Assembly: GCA_945913255.1 (NCBI GenBank)
Contig: CAMEDC010000001.1
Location: 1 to 64,000, forward strand
Direction: 5' to 3'
Length of the DNA stretch: 64,000 nt
DNA from: an uncultured Lachnospiraceae bacterium
Lineage (GTDB): Bacteria > Bacillota > Clostridia > Lachnospirales > Lachnospiraceae
This document shows, in pieces, positions 1 through 7,998 of this stretch (position 1 is the stretch's first letter; each line of letters opens with the position of its first letter). A program made the translations under genes and the position numbers. The notes below the pieces were generated by a model. That model did no database searches. It worked only from the letters and a program-made list of their open reading frames with translations, and had not been told where the DNA came from.

Positions 1-9
1 AGTAATTAT

Positions 10-44
10 GTGGCTTTCAGCCACTTTCACGGCACGGCCGTGAA
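10..44 (-). repeat. Two adjacent hairpins after the winged-helix gene
   Basis: Two short inverted repeats sit directly past the stop codon of the winged-helix gene: a 7-bp stem (26-32 with 38-44) and a 5-bp stem (10-14 with 20-24). Neither is followed by a clear T-run on the minus strand, so this is a weak terminator at best. It could also be the edge of an inserted element, since the window begins here. Confidence 0.4.
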
Positions 45-48
45 TAAT

Positions 49-783
49 TCAGGCTAAATATTCGTTTTCGTCAGTTTTCTCAAAAGATTTATAATCATAC
101 TTAAAAATAGAATCTTCAAAAGTAACATATTGTTCATGGAAATTCATTGTTTTTCCCATGTCTGGACGCTTTCCATCCCATAGAATCGAATAATCTCTAT
201 CAAGGTATCTATCTTTAAACGCTACATTACCCACACCATTATCACGTTTGGAGGACATGCACGCTAAAAGTTTCTGTCCCCGACCACTTAATCGATAATA
301 TTTAGTTCTGCCAACCTTACGGAAATAAACATACTTCTTGGATTCAATACTATGCATAAATTGAGACAAAGAAGATTCCGAAAGGCCACTGGTATCTGCC
401 AATTCTCTATGGGTAAGGCTCCTGCCATTTTTCAGAGCCTCAAAAACCTTATACCTGTTCCGACCATATTCTCGCGCATCCTGCTCCAGAGTATCATCCG
501 CTTCCTGCTGTTCTTGTATCATTTTCAGCATTTCCAGAACCGAATACAATCGTCCCTGGTGAAAAGCATTATTTCCGGATTGCTCTTCATGCTCCCATGC
601 TGTGCGTCCACCCGCCAGATATTCCCATAATTTTCTTACATTACCATCCCAATATATTTCCGATTCCTTTTGAATTATTTTGCATACATACTCTGTAAAC
701 TCATGTACAATCGCATCGGATAATGTATTTTTAGTCAAACCATCTAATATATAGCCTGCCATTGCATCGAATCTAGCATCCAT
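49..783 (-). CDS. Winged helix-turn-helix protein, partner of the nitrilase-domain gene
   Basis: Predicted 244-residue soluble protein. A winged-helix domain of MarR/ArsR type covers about residues 105-175; the helix-turn-helix lies around LTHRELADTSGLSESSLSQF and is followed by a wing rich in Tyr, Arg and Lys. The N-terminal 100 residues are helical and the C-terminal 60 are polar and charged; I recognise neither. I chose the ATG at 783 because GGAGG lies 8 bases upstream; an ATG 19 codons further upstream has no such site. The gene follows the nitrilase-domain gene by 98 bases on the same strand, so the two are probably co-transcribed. It may regulate that operon or be a DNA-binding subunit of the same system. 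Base composition is AT-rich relative to the polysaccharide genes. Function is unknown. Confidence 0.8.
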   Translation of the reverse strand: MDARFDAMAGYILDGLTKNTLSDAIVHEFTEYVCKIIQKESEIYWDGNVRKLWEYLAGGRTAWEHEEQSGNNAFHQGRLYSVLEMLKMIQEQQEADDTLEQDAREYGRNRYKVFEALKNGRSLTHRELADTSGLSESSLSQFMHSIESKKYVYFRKVGRTKYYRLSGRGQKLLACMSSKRDNGVGNVAFKDRYLDRDYSILWDGKRPDMGKTMNFHEQYVTFEDSIFKYDYKSFEKTDENEYLA

Positions 784-881
784 AGGCTTTCCTCCAAAAT
801 AGTTTATGAATAGTTTATCACATATGATACACAGTTTCAAACATTTTTATGTAACCTTTAATTGTTTCTTTGCTGTCTCCG

Positions 882-2369
882 CTATATTTCCCACTTCCGA
901 ACACGCTCTTCAAAAGAAATATTTTGAGGGGAGAACTCCAATTCCAACATATAGCTGCAAAGTTTATTACACCCTTTCACACATAAGCCAGTCTGTACAT
1001 CCGGTTTTTTCACTGCTTCAAATTTACCGGAAGCAACGGTTTTCTTTTTTCCAAGGACAGAAGCTCCCCCAACAATACTGGCATTTCCTTTCAAAGCACC
1101 ACACCCATTGCAAAGTACTGCGTTTGTAAAAAATTCAGCAGCAAATCTTTCAAGCGGCTGTTCAAAAGAACTACCTGAACTGCTCCAGGCAGGAACCATT
1201 AAAAACGTCGGTTGAAATCTTTGAACAAGATACTTGGTAAATGTCCCATCAATTACATCCCGACAAGTGGCAGGAAGTATATATCCAATATCCTTAATCC
1301 AAAGCAGACTTGTGCGATAGCCCGGATGTGCCAGTCCTTCACAAGATTGATATCCTGTTCCTCCATTGCGCTTCTTTCGATAAGGTGTATTTTTATAGTA
1401 TCTGCCGATTGTTCTTCCCCCTGCATCCAGGAGAAACTGAACATTATCTTCAGAATCAATCCATGTTGAACCGGGGAATACAGCGATAAGATGCGAATTC
1501 AATTGTTCGTCTTTTATCCACTCTGACAGTTTTCTCTTTATATACTCAAGAATTTTCTCACTAACGCAGAACTCCGGAAGAAGAATAAATTCAGCTCCCT
1601 GCTGAATGGCATCATACATTTTGCAGCAAATTTTCCTTGCAACCTGCTCCTGTTCTTCTTCAACATATCTTATGACTTTTGTGCTGCCTACAGTACTGAC
1701 AATTTTAAAATGTGTGCCTTCCAAACCTGTAATGACAGCCACCCTCAAACGCCAAGGTATCTCCACCGGTTTTCGGTACAGGAAACATATTTCCGGAGTT
1801 TGTGCATTTGGTGGCAGCATATCTCTTTTCAGAAACAAAAGGCCATTAAGTGTCTCTTCAATATCTCCTTTGCATTCACGTTCCCGATCAATCTTCCAAA
1901 TCACTTCTTCATGTAAACATTCATTGGAAGCCATATAAACCAAATATGACGCACTGCTTTTTCCCTTGTTCAAATGTCCGCCTTCTGCTATATCGGTTAT
2001 GTTCCATGAGGCGACAAGACAGTCAATAGTTGACAACAGTGTAAATATCACAGAAAGCTGATTTTCCTTGTTCTGCAGAAAAACAACAAGCTGTAGTTTT
2101 TCCATCAGCTCCACGATATATTCTTTTTTCTCAGTGAAATCCAATTCTGAATATTTCTCCAGTGCTTTGCTTATGTTATCTGAAAATTCTCTGAGTATCA
2201 TGAAATTGGGATTATTAATCTCCGCCTCACTGTCTTCGTCCAAGTATTGGCTAATAAATAAAATGGGATTAGTTATCTCTTTCTCCAATATTTCATAGCA
2301 AATCGCCGCCATATCAAAGACGGACTCCGATTCCGCGATTTTTTCAATATATTTACTGTCAACTTTCAT
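882..2369 (-). CDS. Large protein with C-terminal nitrilase (carbon-nitrogen hydrolase) domain
   Basis: Predicted 495-residue protein. Residues 205 to about 480 look like a carbon-nitrogen hydrolase fold: the triad can be placed as Glu266 (in ILLPEF), Lys326 (in GRYYKNTPY) and Cys369 (in PATCRD), in the order and rough spacing of the family. Residues 1-200 form a mostly helical region I do not recognise; it has no reverse-transcriptase YxDD motif. Nitrilase-family enzymes cleave C-N bonds in nitriles, amides or carbamoyl groups; the substrate here cannot be deduced. Stand-alone metabolic nitrilases are usually about 260-330 residues, so the long N-terminal part is unusual. A nitrilase domain fused to a reverse transcriptase is known from a phage-defence system (DRT type 1), which makes a defence or signalling role conceivable but unproven. 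The ATG at 2369 is preceded by AGGGG and by a good promoter. Confidence 0.75.
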   Translation of the reverse strand: MKVDSKYIEKIAESESVFDMAAICYEILEKEITNPILFISQYLDEDSEAEINNPNFMILREFSDNISKALEKYSELDFTEKKEYIVELMEKLQLVVFLQNKENQLSVIFTLLSTIDCLVASWNITDIAEGGHLNKGKSSASYLVYMASNECLHEEVIWKIDRERECKGDIEETLNGLLFLKRDMLPPNAQTPEICFLYRKPVEIPWRLRVAVITGLEGTHFKIVSTVGSTKVIRYVEEEQEQVARKICCKMYDAIQQGAEFILLPEFCVSEKILEYIKRKLSEWIKDEQLNSHLIAVFPGSTWIDSEDNVQFLLDAGGRTIGRYYKNTPYRKKRNGGTGYQSCEGLAHPGYRTSLLWIKDIGYILPATCRDVIDGTFTKYLVQRFQPTFLMVPAWSSSGSSFEQPLERFAAEFFTNAVLCNGCGALKGNASIVGGASVLGKKKTVASGKFEAVKKPDVQTGLCVKGCNKLCSYMLELEFSPQNISFEERVRKWEI

Positions 2370-2393
2370 TTTTCAACGCCCCTTTGCAATATT

Positions 2394-2422
2394 ATTATAC
2401 ATTATATTGCAATTTTCGGCAA
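2394..2422 (-). promoter_or_regulatory. Promoter of the nitrilase/winged-helix operon
   Basis: On the minus strand TTGCCG (2417-2422) and a perfect TATAAT (2394-2399) are separated by 17 bases, ending 24 bases before the ATG at 2369. The -35 region overlaps GGCAATT, whose inverted copy AATTGCC lies about 40 bases away near 2460, a possible operator. Confidence 0.7.
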
Positions 2423-2519
2423 TTGTATTTGTGTATTGATATTCCTGGTTTTAACCACCGAATTGCCAACAATTTTTATTTTTTTCATCGAGAATACAAT
2501 TCCGAAAAGGGAGTTATTC

Positions 2520-3596
2520 TTACTCTTCTGCCGCCAGGTATTCCTCAATCTGCCCTCGTACACAGCTTTGTATATCACTTCCGCAGCGCCGCGCCAGTTC
2601 AAATTCCACAGCCTTTCGAACCGCTGTCTTTACGTACCACACCGGCTTCCAGTCAAAGGTCTTTTTCAGTTTTGAGCAATCCAGCTTTAAGTAGTTTGCC
2701 TCATGAGGGCCGCCGTCATATTGGTTCACCCACGCAAGGTTTTCACCGGTGAGTTCGTTCCACTGCCGGCAAAACTCCGTTACCAGGCTTCCTGTTGTCC
2801 AGCAGTCTGTCTCGTCCGGGCCTACATTGTAATTTCCCGCGTACTTCCGGTCTTCATATTGTTTCATCGCCAGCATCAGATATACGGCAACCGGCTCCAG
2901 CACATGCTGGTAGGGACGCGTGGAGAAGGGATTGCGGACAATGATCTGATCCCCCCGCTCCGCTGCCCGGATGCAATCCGGGATGATGCGGTCTGCTGCA
3001 AAGTCACCTCCGCCGATGACGTTGCCGGCTCTGCAGGTAGAAATTGCGATATCTCTGTCCTGAAAGAAGGCATTTCGATAGCTGTCCGTCACAAGCTCCG
3101 AGCAGGCTTTGCTGTTGGAGTAAGGGTCAAAACCACCCAGTTCCTCATTTTCCCGGTAGCCCCACTCCCATTCCCTGTTTTTATACACCTTATCCGTGGT
3201 GACGTTGACGAAGGATTTCACGGATGCAGTATTGCGAACGCACTCCAGGACATTCACGGTTCCCATCACATTCGTTTCATAGGTATAGACCGGATTGCGG
3301 TAGGATTCTCTGACAATGGGCTGGGCTGCCATGTGAATCACGATTTCGGGCTGCGTCTCCTCAAACACACGCTGCAGTCCGGGCAGGTCTCGGATATCTC
3401 CCGGGACGGAACGGATTTGTGTCTCCGGTTTGCAAAGCCCGAACAGGCTGGGTTCCGTCGGCGGCTCCAGCGCAAAGCCGGTGACCTCAGCTCCTGCCAT
3501 CAGGAGCATCTGTGTCATCCAGGTTCCCTTAAAACCCGTGTGTCCCGTAATCAATACTCTTTTTCCCTGATATTTCCGCAGCACATCTTTCATCAT
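2520..3596 (-). CDS. rfbG: CDP-glucose 4,6-dehydratase
   Basis: Extended short-chain dehydrogenase of 358 residues that converts CDP-D-glucose to CDP-4-keto-6-deoxy-D-glucose using bound NAD. The N-terminal nucleotide motif GHTGFKG and the catalytic Tyr-x3-Lys pair in YSNSKA are present, and length and layout fit RfbG of 3,6-dideoxyhexose pathways. It is the last gene of the left polysaccharide operon and works between RfbF (7999-8784) and RfbH (6654-7991), although it is separated from them by a thiamine-diphosphate enzyme and a reductase. The ATG at 3596 is preferred because GGAGAG lies 9 bases upstream; a GTG at 3605 would directly abut that site. No convincing terminator follows before the AT-rich island. 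Confidence 0.93.
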   Translation of the reverse strand: MMKDVLRKYQGKRVLITGHTGFKGTWMTQMLLMAGAEVTGFALEPPTEPSLFGLCKPETQIRSVPGDIRDLPGLQRVFEETQPEIVIHMAAQPIVRESYRNPVYTYETNVMGTVNVLECVRNTASVKSFVNVTTDKVYKNREWEWGYRENEELGGFDPYSNSKACSELVTDSYRNAFFQDRDIAISTCRAGNVIGGGDFAADRIIPDCIRAAERGDQIIVRNPFSTRPYQHVLEPVAVYLMLAMKQYEDRKYAGNYNVGPDETDCWTTGSLVTEFCRQWNELTGENLAWVNQYDGGPHEANYLKLDCSKLKKTFDWKPVWYVKTAVRKAVEFELARRCGSDIQSCVRGQIEEYLAAEE

Positions 3597-3611
3597 TGTT
3601 TCCACTCTCCA

Positions 3612-4598
3612 TCAATGCTCTCTGCACCATTTTACTGTTTCCGTTATGCCTTCTTCAAAGGAAACTTCCGGCAGGAATCCTGTATCCTCGGTCAGTTTTT
3701 GAATATCGGCACATAAATACATAACCTGATTTTCCGCATAGGGCAGTTTTCCCAGTCCGATCTGCGCATTCTCATCCACCGCTCTGCGAATCAGCTCCAT
3801 ATATTCCCGTAAGGGTCTGACGCGACCGCTTCCCAGGCAGTAAACACCGTCACTGCCCTTCTCGCCCACCATTCGGAAGGCTCTGGCGGCATCTCTCGAA
3901 AAGAGATAATCCCACTGCTGCTCGCCCTTTGTATAGGCGGGGATTTCTCCGTCTATCAACCGGTAAATCCCGGACATGACCATGCTCTGCTTTCCGTCAA
4001 AAGGACCATATACGCTTAAGACTCTGACCCAGATGTGTTTCATGCCGAGCTGATGGGCTCTTTCCCGGGTCATCTGTCCCGCACACAGCTTTGCAATCCC
4101 GTATCCTGTAACAGGAAATGTCGGCGTTTCGGGCGACAGTTTTCCCTGCACCGGTCCGTATTCCGCCTGCGAGCCTGCGCCGACAAAGGTTTCACACCCC
4201 AGTCTCGCCGCCAGTTCCACCGCATCCAGGGCATACTTTACATTCCGGTTCTGCAGGAACATATCGTTCCTGGCACTTCCCGTGGTTCCCTCCCAGGCAA
4301 AGTGATAGAATACATCATATTTTTGACTTAAATATCCGCTGAATTCCCCATCAGATTCCCCATTCGCTTTTCGACCAAAATCAGCCTTTAATTCACTCAT
4401 TTTATCCAGGGAGCACTCCATGGTTCGAATCAGGGGATGCTGCGGGATTTGGGTATTACGCACAGAGCCTTCCCGGCAAAGAACCAGCACCTCTGTTCCG
4501 CTTGCGATCAGTTCCTGCAGCAGCGCCATGCCGATGGCGCCTGTGGCTCCTGTTATGACTGCTCGTTTTATCCGTGTATTCTCTTGCATTTCTTTCAT
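3612..4598 (-). CDS. NAD(P)-dependent sugar reductase/epimerase, possibly YerF-like
   Basis: Extended short-chain dehydrogenase/reductase of about 328 residues. The Rossmann motif GATGAIG is near the N-terminus and the catalytic Tyr-x3-Lys is in GYGIAK. It sits directly after a thiamine-diphosphate enzyme and before rfbG. In Yersinia, CDP-yersiniose synthesis uses YerE to add a two-carbon unit at C4 and YerF, a reductase, to reduce the added acetyl group; by position this gene is the candidate YerF equivalent. It could instead be a C4 reductase or epimerase acting on the CDP-4-keto sugar, as in abequose or paratose synthesis. The start is uncertain: ATG codons at 4598 and 4589 have modest ribosome sites, and a GTG at 4673 would add 25 residues lacking domain character. 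Confidence 0.75.
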   Translation of the reverse strand: MKEMQENTRIKRAVITGATGAIGMALLQELIASGTEVLVLCREGSVRNTQIPQHPLIRTMECSLDKMSELKADFGRKANGESDGEFSGYLSQKYDVFYHFAWEGTTGSARNDMFLQNRNVKYALDAVELAARLGCETFVGAGSQAEYGPVQGKLSPETPTFPVTGYGIAKLCAGQMTRERAHQLGMKHIWVRVLSVYGPFDGKQSMVMSGIYRLIDGEIPAYTKGEQQWDYLFSRDAARAFRMVGEKGSDGVYCLGSGRVRPLREYMELIRRAVDENAQIGLGKLPYAENQVMYLCADIQKLTEDTGFLPEVSFEEGITETVKWCREH

Positions 4599-4684
4599 CC
4601 TGCTTTTTGCCCCGCTTATCCAAGACGGAGGGGGCTTTTTCTCTTTTCTTCCTTCTATAAACCGCTTGCTCACCCGCGGAATAC

Positions 4685-6559
4685 TCAGAGCATGGGAATC
4701 AGCATATTTTCCGCCAGTTCTTCACGGGTCAGGAAGGGGGCCAGATCCTCCAGAGGCGGACTCACTAACCTTCCGTCCTCCAGTCGTCTCGTGCTGCTCT
4801 TCGGTTCCCATGGCTGAAGCGTATCCGTAAAGATTTCACAGAACACATAGCCTTCCGTGGAAAGTGCCTTATCAACCGCCTGCTTCATTTCAGCGTTGGA
4901 ATGTGCTTCCAGATAGGGGAAGCCAAAGGCTTCAGCGATTTTCCTGTATTCAGGAAAGCCCAGGTCTCCCGATTCAGGCCCAATGCCCACTTTACTGTGC
5001 TCCGAAAACAAATTTCCCTGCGTCAGCCGGATGGAATGGTATCCCTGATTATTTATCAAAAACAGCTTAATGGGAAGCCTGTTGGTAACAATCGTCTGAA
5101 GCTCCTGAAGGTTCATCATAATGGAACCGTCTCCCTCCAGGCAGATGGTTTCCGCGTCTTTCGCAGCCCTGCAGAGGCCGATTGCCGCGGGGAGCCCATA
5201 ACCCATGCTCGCAGTTGCACTGTTTACCACAAAACGGGTTCCTTCTTTGATGCAGTAGGCCTGATGCCCCGCCACACAGCAGGCGCCATTGGATACGGCT
5301 GTCCTGCTGCCCTCCGGAAGGCTGCTGCTCAGATATCGGATAAAGGCGTAGACATTTGCGGTGTTCCCGCTTTCTTCCCAATGCTTCGGAAGCACAACCG
5401 GATACTTCTGCTTCCAGTTGCAGCAGGTCTCTCTCCATTTCTGATGTTTTTCCGCAGGGATGCTGTCCTCCCTTGAGACCGTATTCTGCCTGCCGGCAGT
5501 AGATTTCCCCTCTCCCAATGCCTCCTCCAGCTTCCGCAGGAAATCCGCAGCGTCCGCCCAAATGGGCATATCCACATGGAGTGTATGTTTCTTCATTTCA
5601 TTTTCATCGATATCGACCATGATGACCCTGGCCGCTCTGGCCCAGGTCTCCCAGTTGTAACCCACCTGGCGGATGGAGATTCTGGTTCCGATTGCCAGTA
5701 TCAGGTCTGCGTTCTGTACTGCGAAGTTTCCCGGTCTGTCGCCCATATTGCCGCCTCGTCCCACATAGAGCGGGTTGTCATCTGCAATCAAATCGACGGC
5801 ATTCCAGTAAGTCACCACGGGAACACCAAGCTTCTTCACGATTTTTTCAAAAGTCTCATGTGCGCCGGCCAGCCGGATTCCATGACCTGCGTAAATCACC
5901 GGTCTCTCCGCCTTTTGAAGCTCCTGCAGCACCTTCCCGATATCTTCTCTAGTCACCGCAGGCGGCAGTGCTCCCGCATCCTCCTCCGGGCAATACCCCT
6001 TCAGTTCTTCCGTATCGATATAGCTTCCCTGGAAATTCACGGGAATATCAATCCAGACGGGTCCCGGTCTTCCTGTTGTTGCCAGATGCCACGCCTTCTC
6101 CAGCATATACCGGATATCGGCGGGATTCTCCAGCATCTCGGCATATTTACACATGGACGAAACCGCTTTCGTAATGTCAAATTCCTGGTCGCCCTCTGCC
6201 CGAAGTACCGCCCCCGTCAATTTCTGCTCATATCTCGCAGTTGTGTCGTATCGCACCTGACCGGAAACGACAAACATGGGAATGCTGTCAAGCCAGCCGC
6301 CCAAAACACCGGTTATGGCATTGGTGCCGCCCGGTCCTGTGGTCGCGCACACCGCAGCGATTTTGTTCTCTAAACGGGCATAGGCCTCTGCCGCAATGGC
6401 ACAGGCCTGTTCGTGATGGTTATAGGTTACTCTTAAGCCGGGATGATGCCCCAGCGCGTCATTTAAGTGCATGGCTCCGCCGCCCACAACGGAAAAGACA
6501 TCCTTGACGCCATGTCCCGCCAGAAAATCTGCCACATAATCCGCAAGTCTCTGTTTCAT
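4685..6559 (-). CDS. Thiamine-diphosphate enzyme of the acetolactate synthase family, YerE-like
   Basis: 624-residue enzyme with the full three-domain acetolactate-synthase layout. The N-terminal pyrimidine-binding domain holds the catalytic Glu50 in NHHEQA, a central domain follows, and the C-terminal diphosphate-binding domain has the GDG...NN motif at about 476-505. The C-terminal tail (PKSSTRRLEDG then PPLEDLAPFL) is of a type I associate with homologues in surface-sugar clusters rather than with branched amino acid synthesis, and no small regulatory subunit is nearby. In the yersiniose pathway YerE transfers an acetyl unit from pyruvate to C4 of CDP-3,6-dideoxy-4-keto-glucose; the adjacent rfbF, rfbH and rfbG would supply that acceptor. 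The upstream spacer is built of 15-16 bp repeats that include the ribosome site. Assignment to YerE rests on context and family. Confidence 0.82.
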   Translation of the reverse strand: MKQRLADYVADFLAGHGVKDVFSVVGGGAMHLNDALGHHPGLRVTYNHHEQACAIAAEAYARLENKIAAVCATTGPGGTNAITGVLGGWLDSIPMFVVSGQVRYDTTARYEQKLTGAVLRAEGDQEFDITKAVSSMCKYAEMLENPADIRYMLEKAWHLATTGRPGPVWIDIPVNFQGSYIDTEELKGYCPEEDAGALPPAVTREDIGKVLQELQKAERPVIYAGHGIRLAGAHETFEKIVKKLGVPVVTYWNAVDLIADDNPLYVGRGGNMGDRPGNFAVQNADLILAIGTRISIRQVGYNWETWARAARVIMVDIDENEMKKHTLHVDMPIWADAADFLRKLEEALGEGKSTAGRQNTVSREDSIPAEKHQKWRETCCNWKQKYPVVLPKHWEESGNTANVYAFIRYLSSSLPEGSRTAVSNGACCVAGHQAYCIKEGTRFVVNSATASMGYGLPAAIGLCRAAKDAETICLEGDGSIMMNLQELQTIVTNRLPIKLFLINNQGYHSIRLTQGNLFSEHSKVGIGPESGDLGFPEYRKIAEAFGFPYLEAHSNAEMKQAVDKALSTEGYVFCEIFTDTLQPWEPKSSTRRLEDGRLVSPPLEDLAPFLTREELAENMLIPML

Positions 6560-6569
6560 TCATCCACTC

Positions 6570-6657
6570 CCTGCTTTATCTGTTCCTGCTTTATCTGTTT
6601 CCTGCCTTATCGATTCCCTGCTTTATCGATTCTCTGCTTTATCAATCCCTTGCTTAC
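6570..6657 (-). repeat. Five and a half 15-16 bp tandem repeats between rfbH and the ThDP gene
   Basis: The whole spacer between the rfbH stop and the next start consists of near-identical units with minus-strand core GATAAAGCAGG(G)A. Each unit carries an AGGGA or AGGA core, so the mRNA presents a ladder of Shine-Dalgarno-like sequences, the last of which serves the downstream ATG at 6559. The first unit overlaps the rfbH stop codon. Confidence 0.85.
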
Positions 6658-7991
6658 TGCTGCAGCGAAAGTCTGATTACCTCCGCCATGTCGTCAAGCA
6701 TCTCATCTGTCATTCCCGGATAAACACCGATCCAGAAGGAATCTCGCATGATGCGGTCGGTATTTTCCAGTGTTCCCACCACGCGATAGCCCTCTTTCTT
6801 TTCGCGCATCTCGTCAAAGCAGGGGTGCTTGATGAGGTTTCCGGCAAAGAGCATTCTCGTCTGAACCCCTTTGCTCTCAACAAAGGGAACTATCTGGTTG
6901 CGGTCCACTCCTTCTCTGCAGGTCATCAGGAAACCGAACCAGCAGGGATCGGAGTTTTCACAGGCAGCCGGCAGAATCAGTTTATCCTCCGTCCCTGCCA
7001 GTGCTTCTTTCAGTCTTGCAAAGTTATGTTTTCTTCTCTCCACAAAGGAAGGAAATTTTTCCAGCTGCGCACAGCCGATGGCAGCCTGTAAATCCGTTGC
7101 CTTCAGGTTGTATCCGAAATTCGAGTAGACATATTTATGATCATATCCCAAAGGCAACTCCCCGAACTGTCTGTCAAACCGGTGTCCGCACAGATTATCG
7201 CAGCCCGGCGGGCAGATGCAGTCCCTGCCCCAATCCCGGAAGGAACGAACAGCCCTGTGCAGCAAAGGATTGTTGGTATAAACAGCGCCACCCTCGCCCA
7301 TGGTCATATGATGGGGCGGGTAGAAGCTGGAGGTACCGATATCCCCAATGGTTCCCGTAAATTTCTCTTCGCCGTCTATGGTGTATTTCGAACCCAGGGC
7401 ATCGCAGTTATCTTCAATCAGCCACAGATGATGTCTGTCGCAAAATGCTCTGACTGCCGCCAGGTCAAAGGGGTTTCCCAGCGTATGGGCAAGCATGACT
7501 GCCTTTGTCTTTTCGCTCAATGCCTCCTCCAGCATGTTCACGTCGATATTGTACTGGGGAATCGTGACATCCACAAAAACCGGAACCGCACCGTACTGAA
7601 TCATGGGCGCCACAGTTGTGGGAAAGCCTGCTGCCACTGTAATCACTTCGTCCCCTCGTTTTACCCTTCTCTCGCCCAGCGACAAAGAGGTCAATGCCAT
7701 AAAGGCTGCCAGATTGGCGGAGGAACCGGAATTCACCAGTGAGCAGTATTTCACCTGCAGGTAGTCCGCCAGTTTCTTCTCAAATGCATCCGTATACCTG
7801 CCCGAGGTGAGCCAGAATTCCAGTGCCGAATCCACCAGATTGCACATTTCATCATGATCGTAAACTCTGGAAGCATAGGGAATCCGATCGCCTTTTTGGT
7901 ACTCCTTCTTCCGGTGAAAGGTATCACAGTATTCGCGTACCATTGACAGGATTTCTTCCCTCGCCTGCTGCTCTGTCATTTTCTCAAACAT
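6654..7991 (-). CDS. rfbH: CDP-4-keto-6-deoxy-D-glucose 3-dehydrase (E1), PMP and [2Fe-2S] enzyme
   Basis: 445-residue member of the aminotransferase fold that removes the C3 hydroxyl of CDP-4-keto-6-deoxyglucose. Its hallmark is a histidine in place of the PLP-binding lysine: here His227 in SSFYPPHHMTMGEGG. Cysteines expected to hold the [2Fe-2S] cluster are also visible: Cys196 in EDNCDALG and Cys258, Cys260 and Cys264 in the CICPPGC segment. Together these separate it clearly from ordinary sugar aminotransferases. It follows rfbF by 7 bases. The usual electron-donating partner (RfbI/E3 reductase) is not encoded in the window, so electrons must come from elsewhere. The ATG at 7991 has a GGGAG site. 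Confidence 0.95.
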   Translation of the reverse strand: MFEKMTEQQAREEILSMVREYCDTFHRKKEYQKGDRIPYASRVYDHDEMCNLVDSALEFWLTSGRYTDAFEKKLADYLQVKYCSLVNSGSSANLAAFMALTSLSLGERRVKRGDEVITVAAGFPTTVAPMIQYGAVPVFVDVTIPQYNIDVNMLEEALSEKTKAVMLAHTLGNPFDLAAVRAFCDRHHLWLIEDNCDALGSKYTIDGEEKFTGTIGDIGTSSFYPPHHMTMGEGGAVYTNNPLLHRAVRSFRDWGRDCICPPGCDNLCGHRFDRQFGELPLGYDHKYVYSNFGYNLKATDLQAAIGCAQLEKFPSFVERRKHNFARLKEALAGTEDKLILPAACENSDPCWFGFLMTCREGVDRNQIVPFVESKGVQTRMLFAGNLIKHPCFDEMREKKEGYRVVGTLENTDRIMRDSFWIGVYPGMTDEMLDDMAEVIRLSLQQ

Positions 7992-7998
7992 AAACTTT

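Noticed and set aside
882..2369. Reverse transcriptase-nitrilase fusion like DRT type 1
   Set aside because: The N-terminal 200 residues are too short for a reverse transcriptase and lack the YxDD catalytic motif.
2703..3716. Plus-strand open frame of 337 codons opposite rfbG
   Set aside because: It lies almost wholly antisense to rfbG, which has all its motifs; no promoter or ribosome site is visible and the translation shows no recognisable motif.
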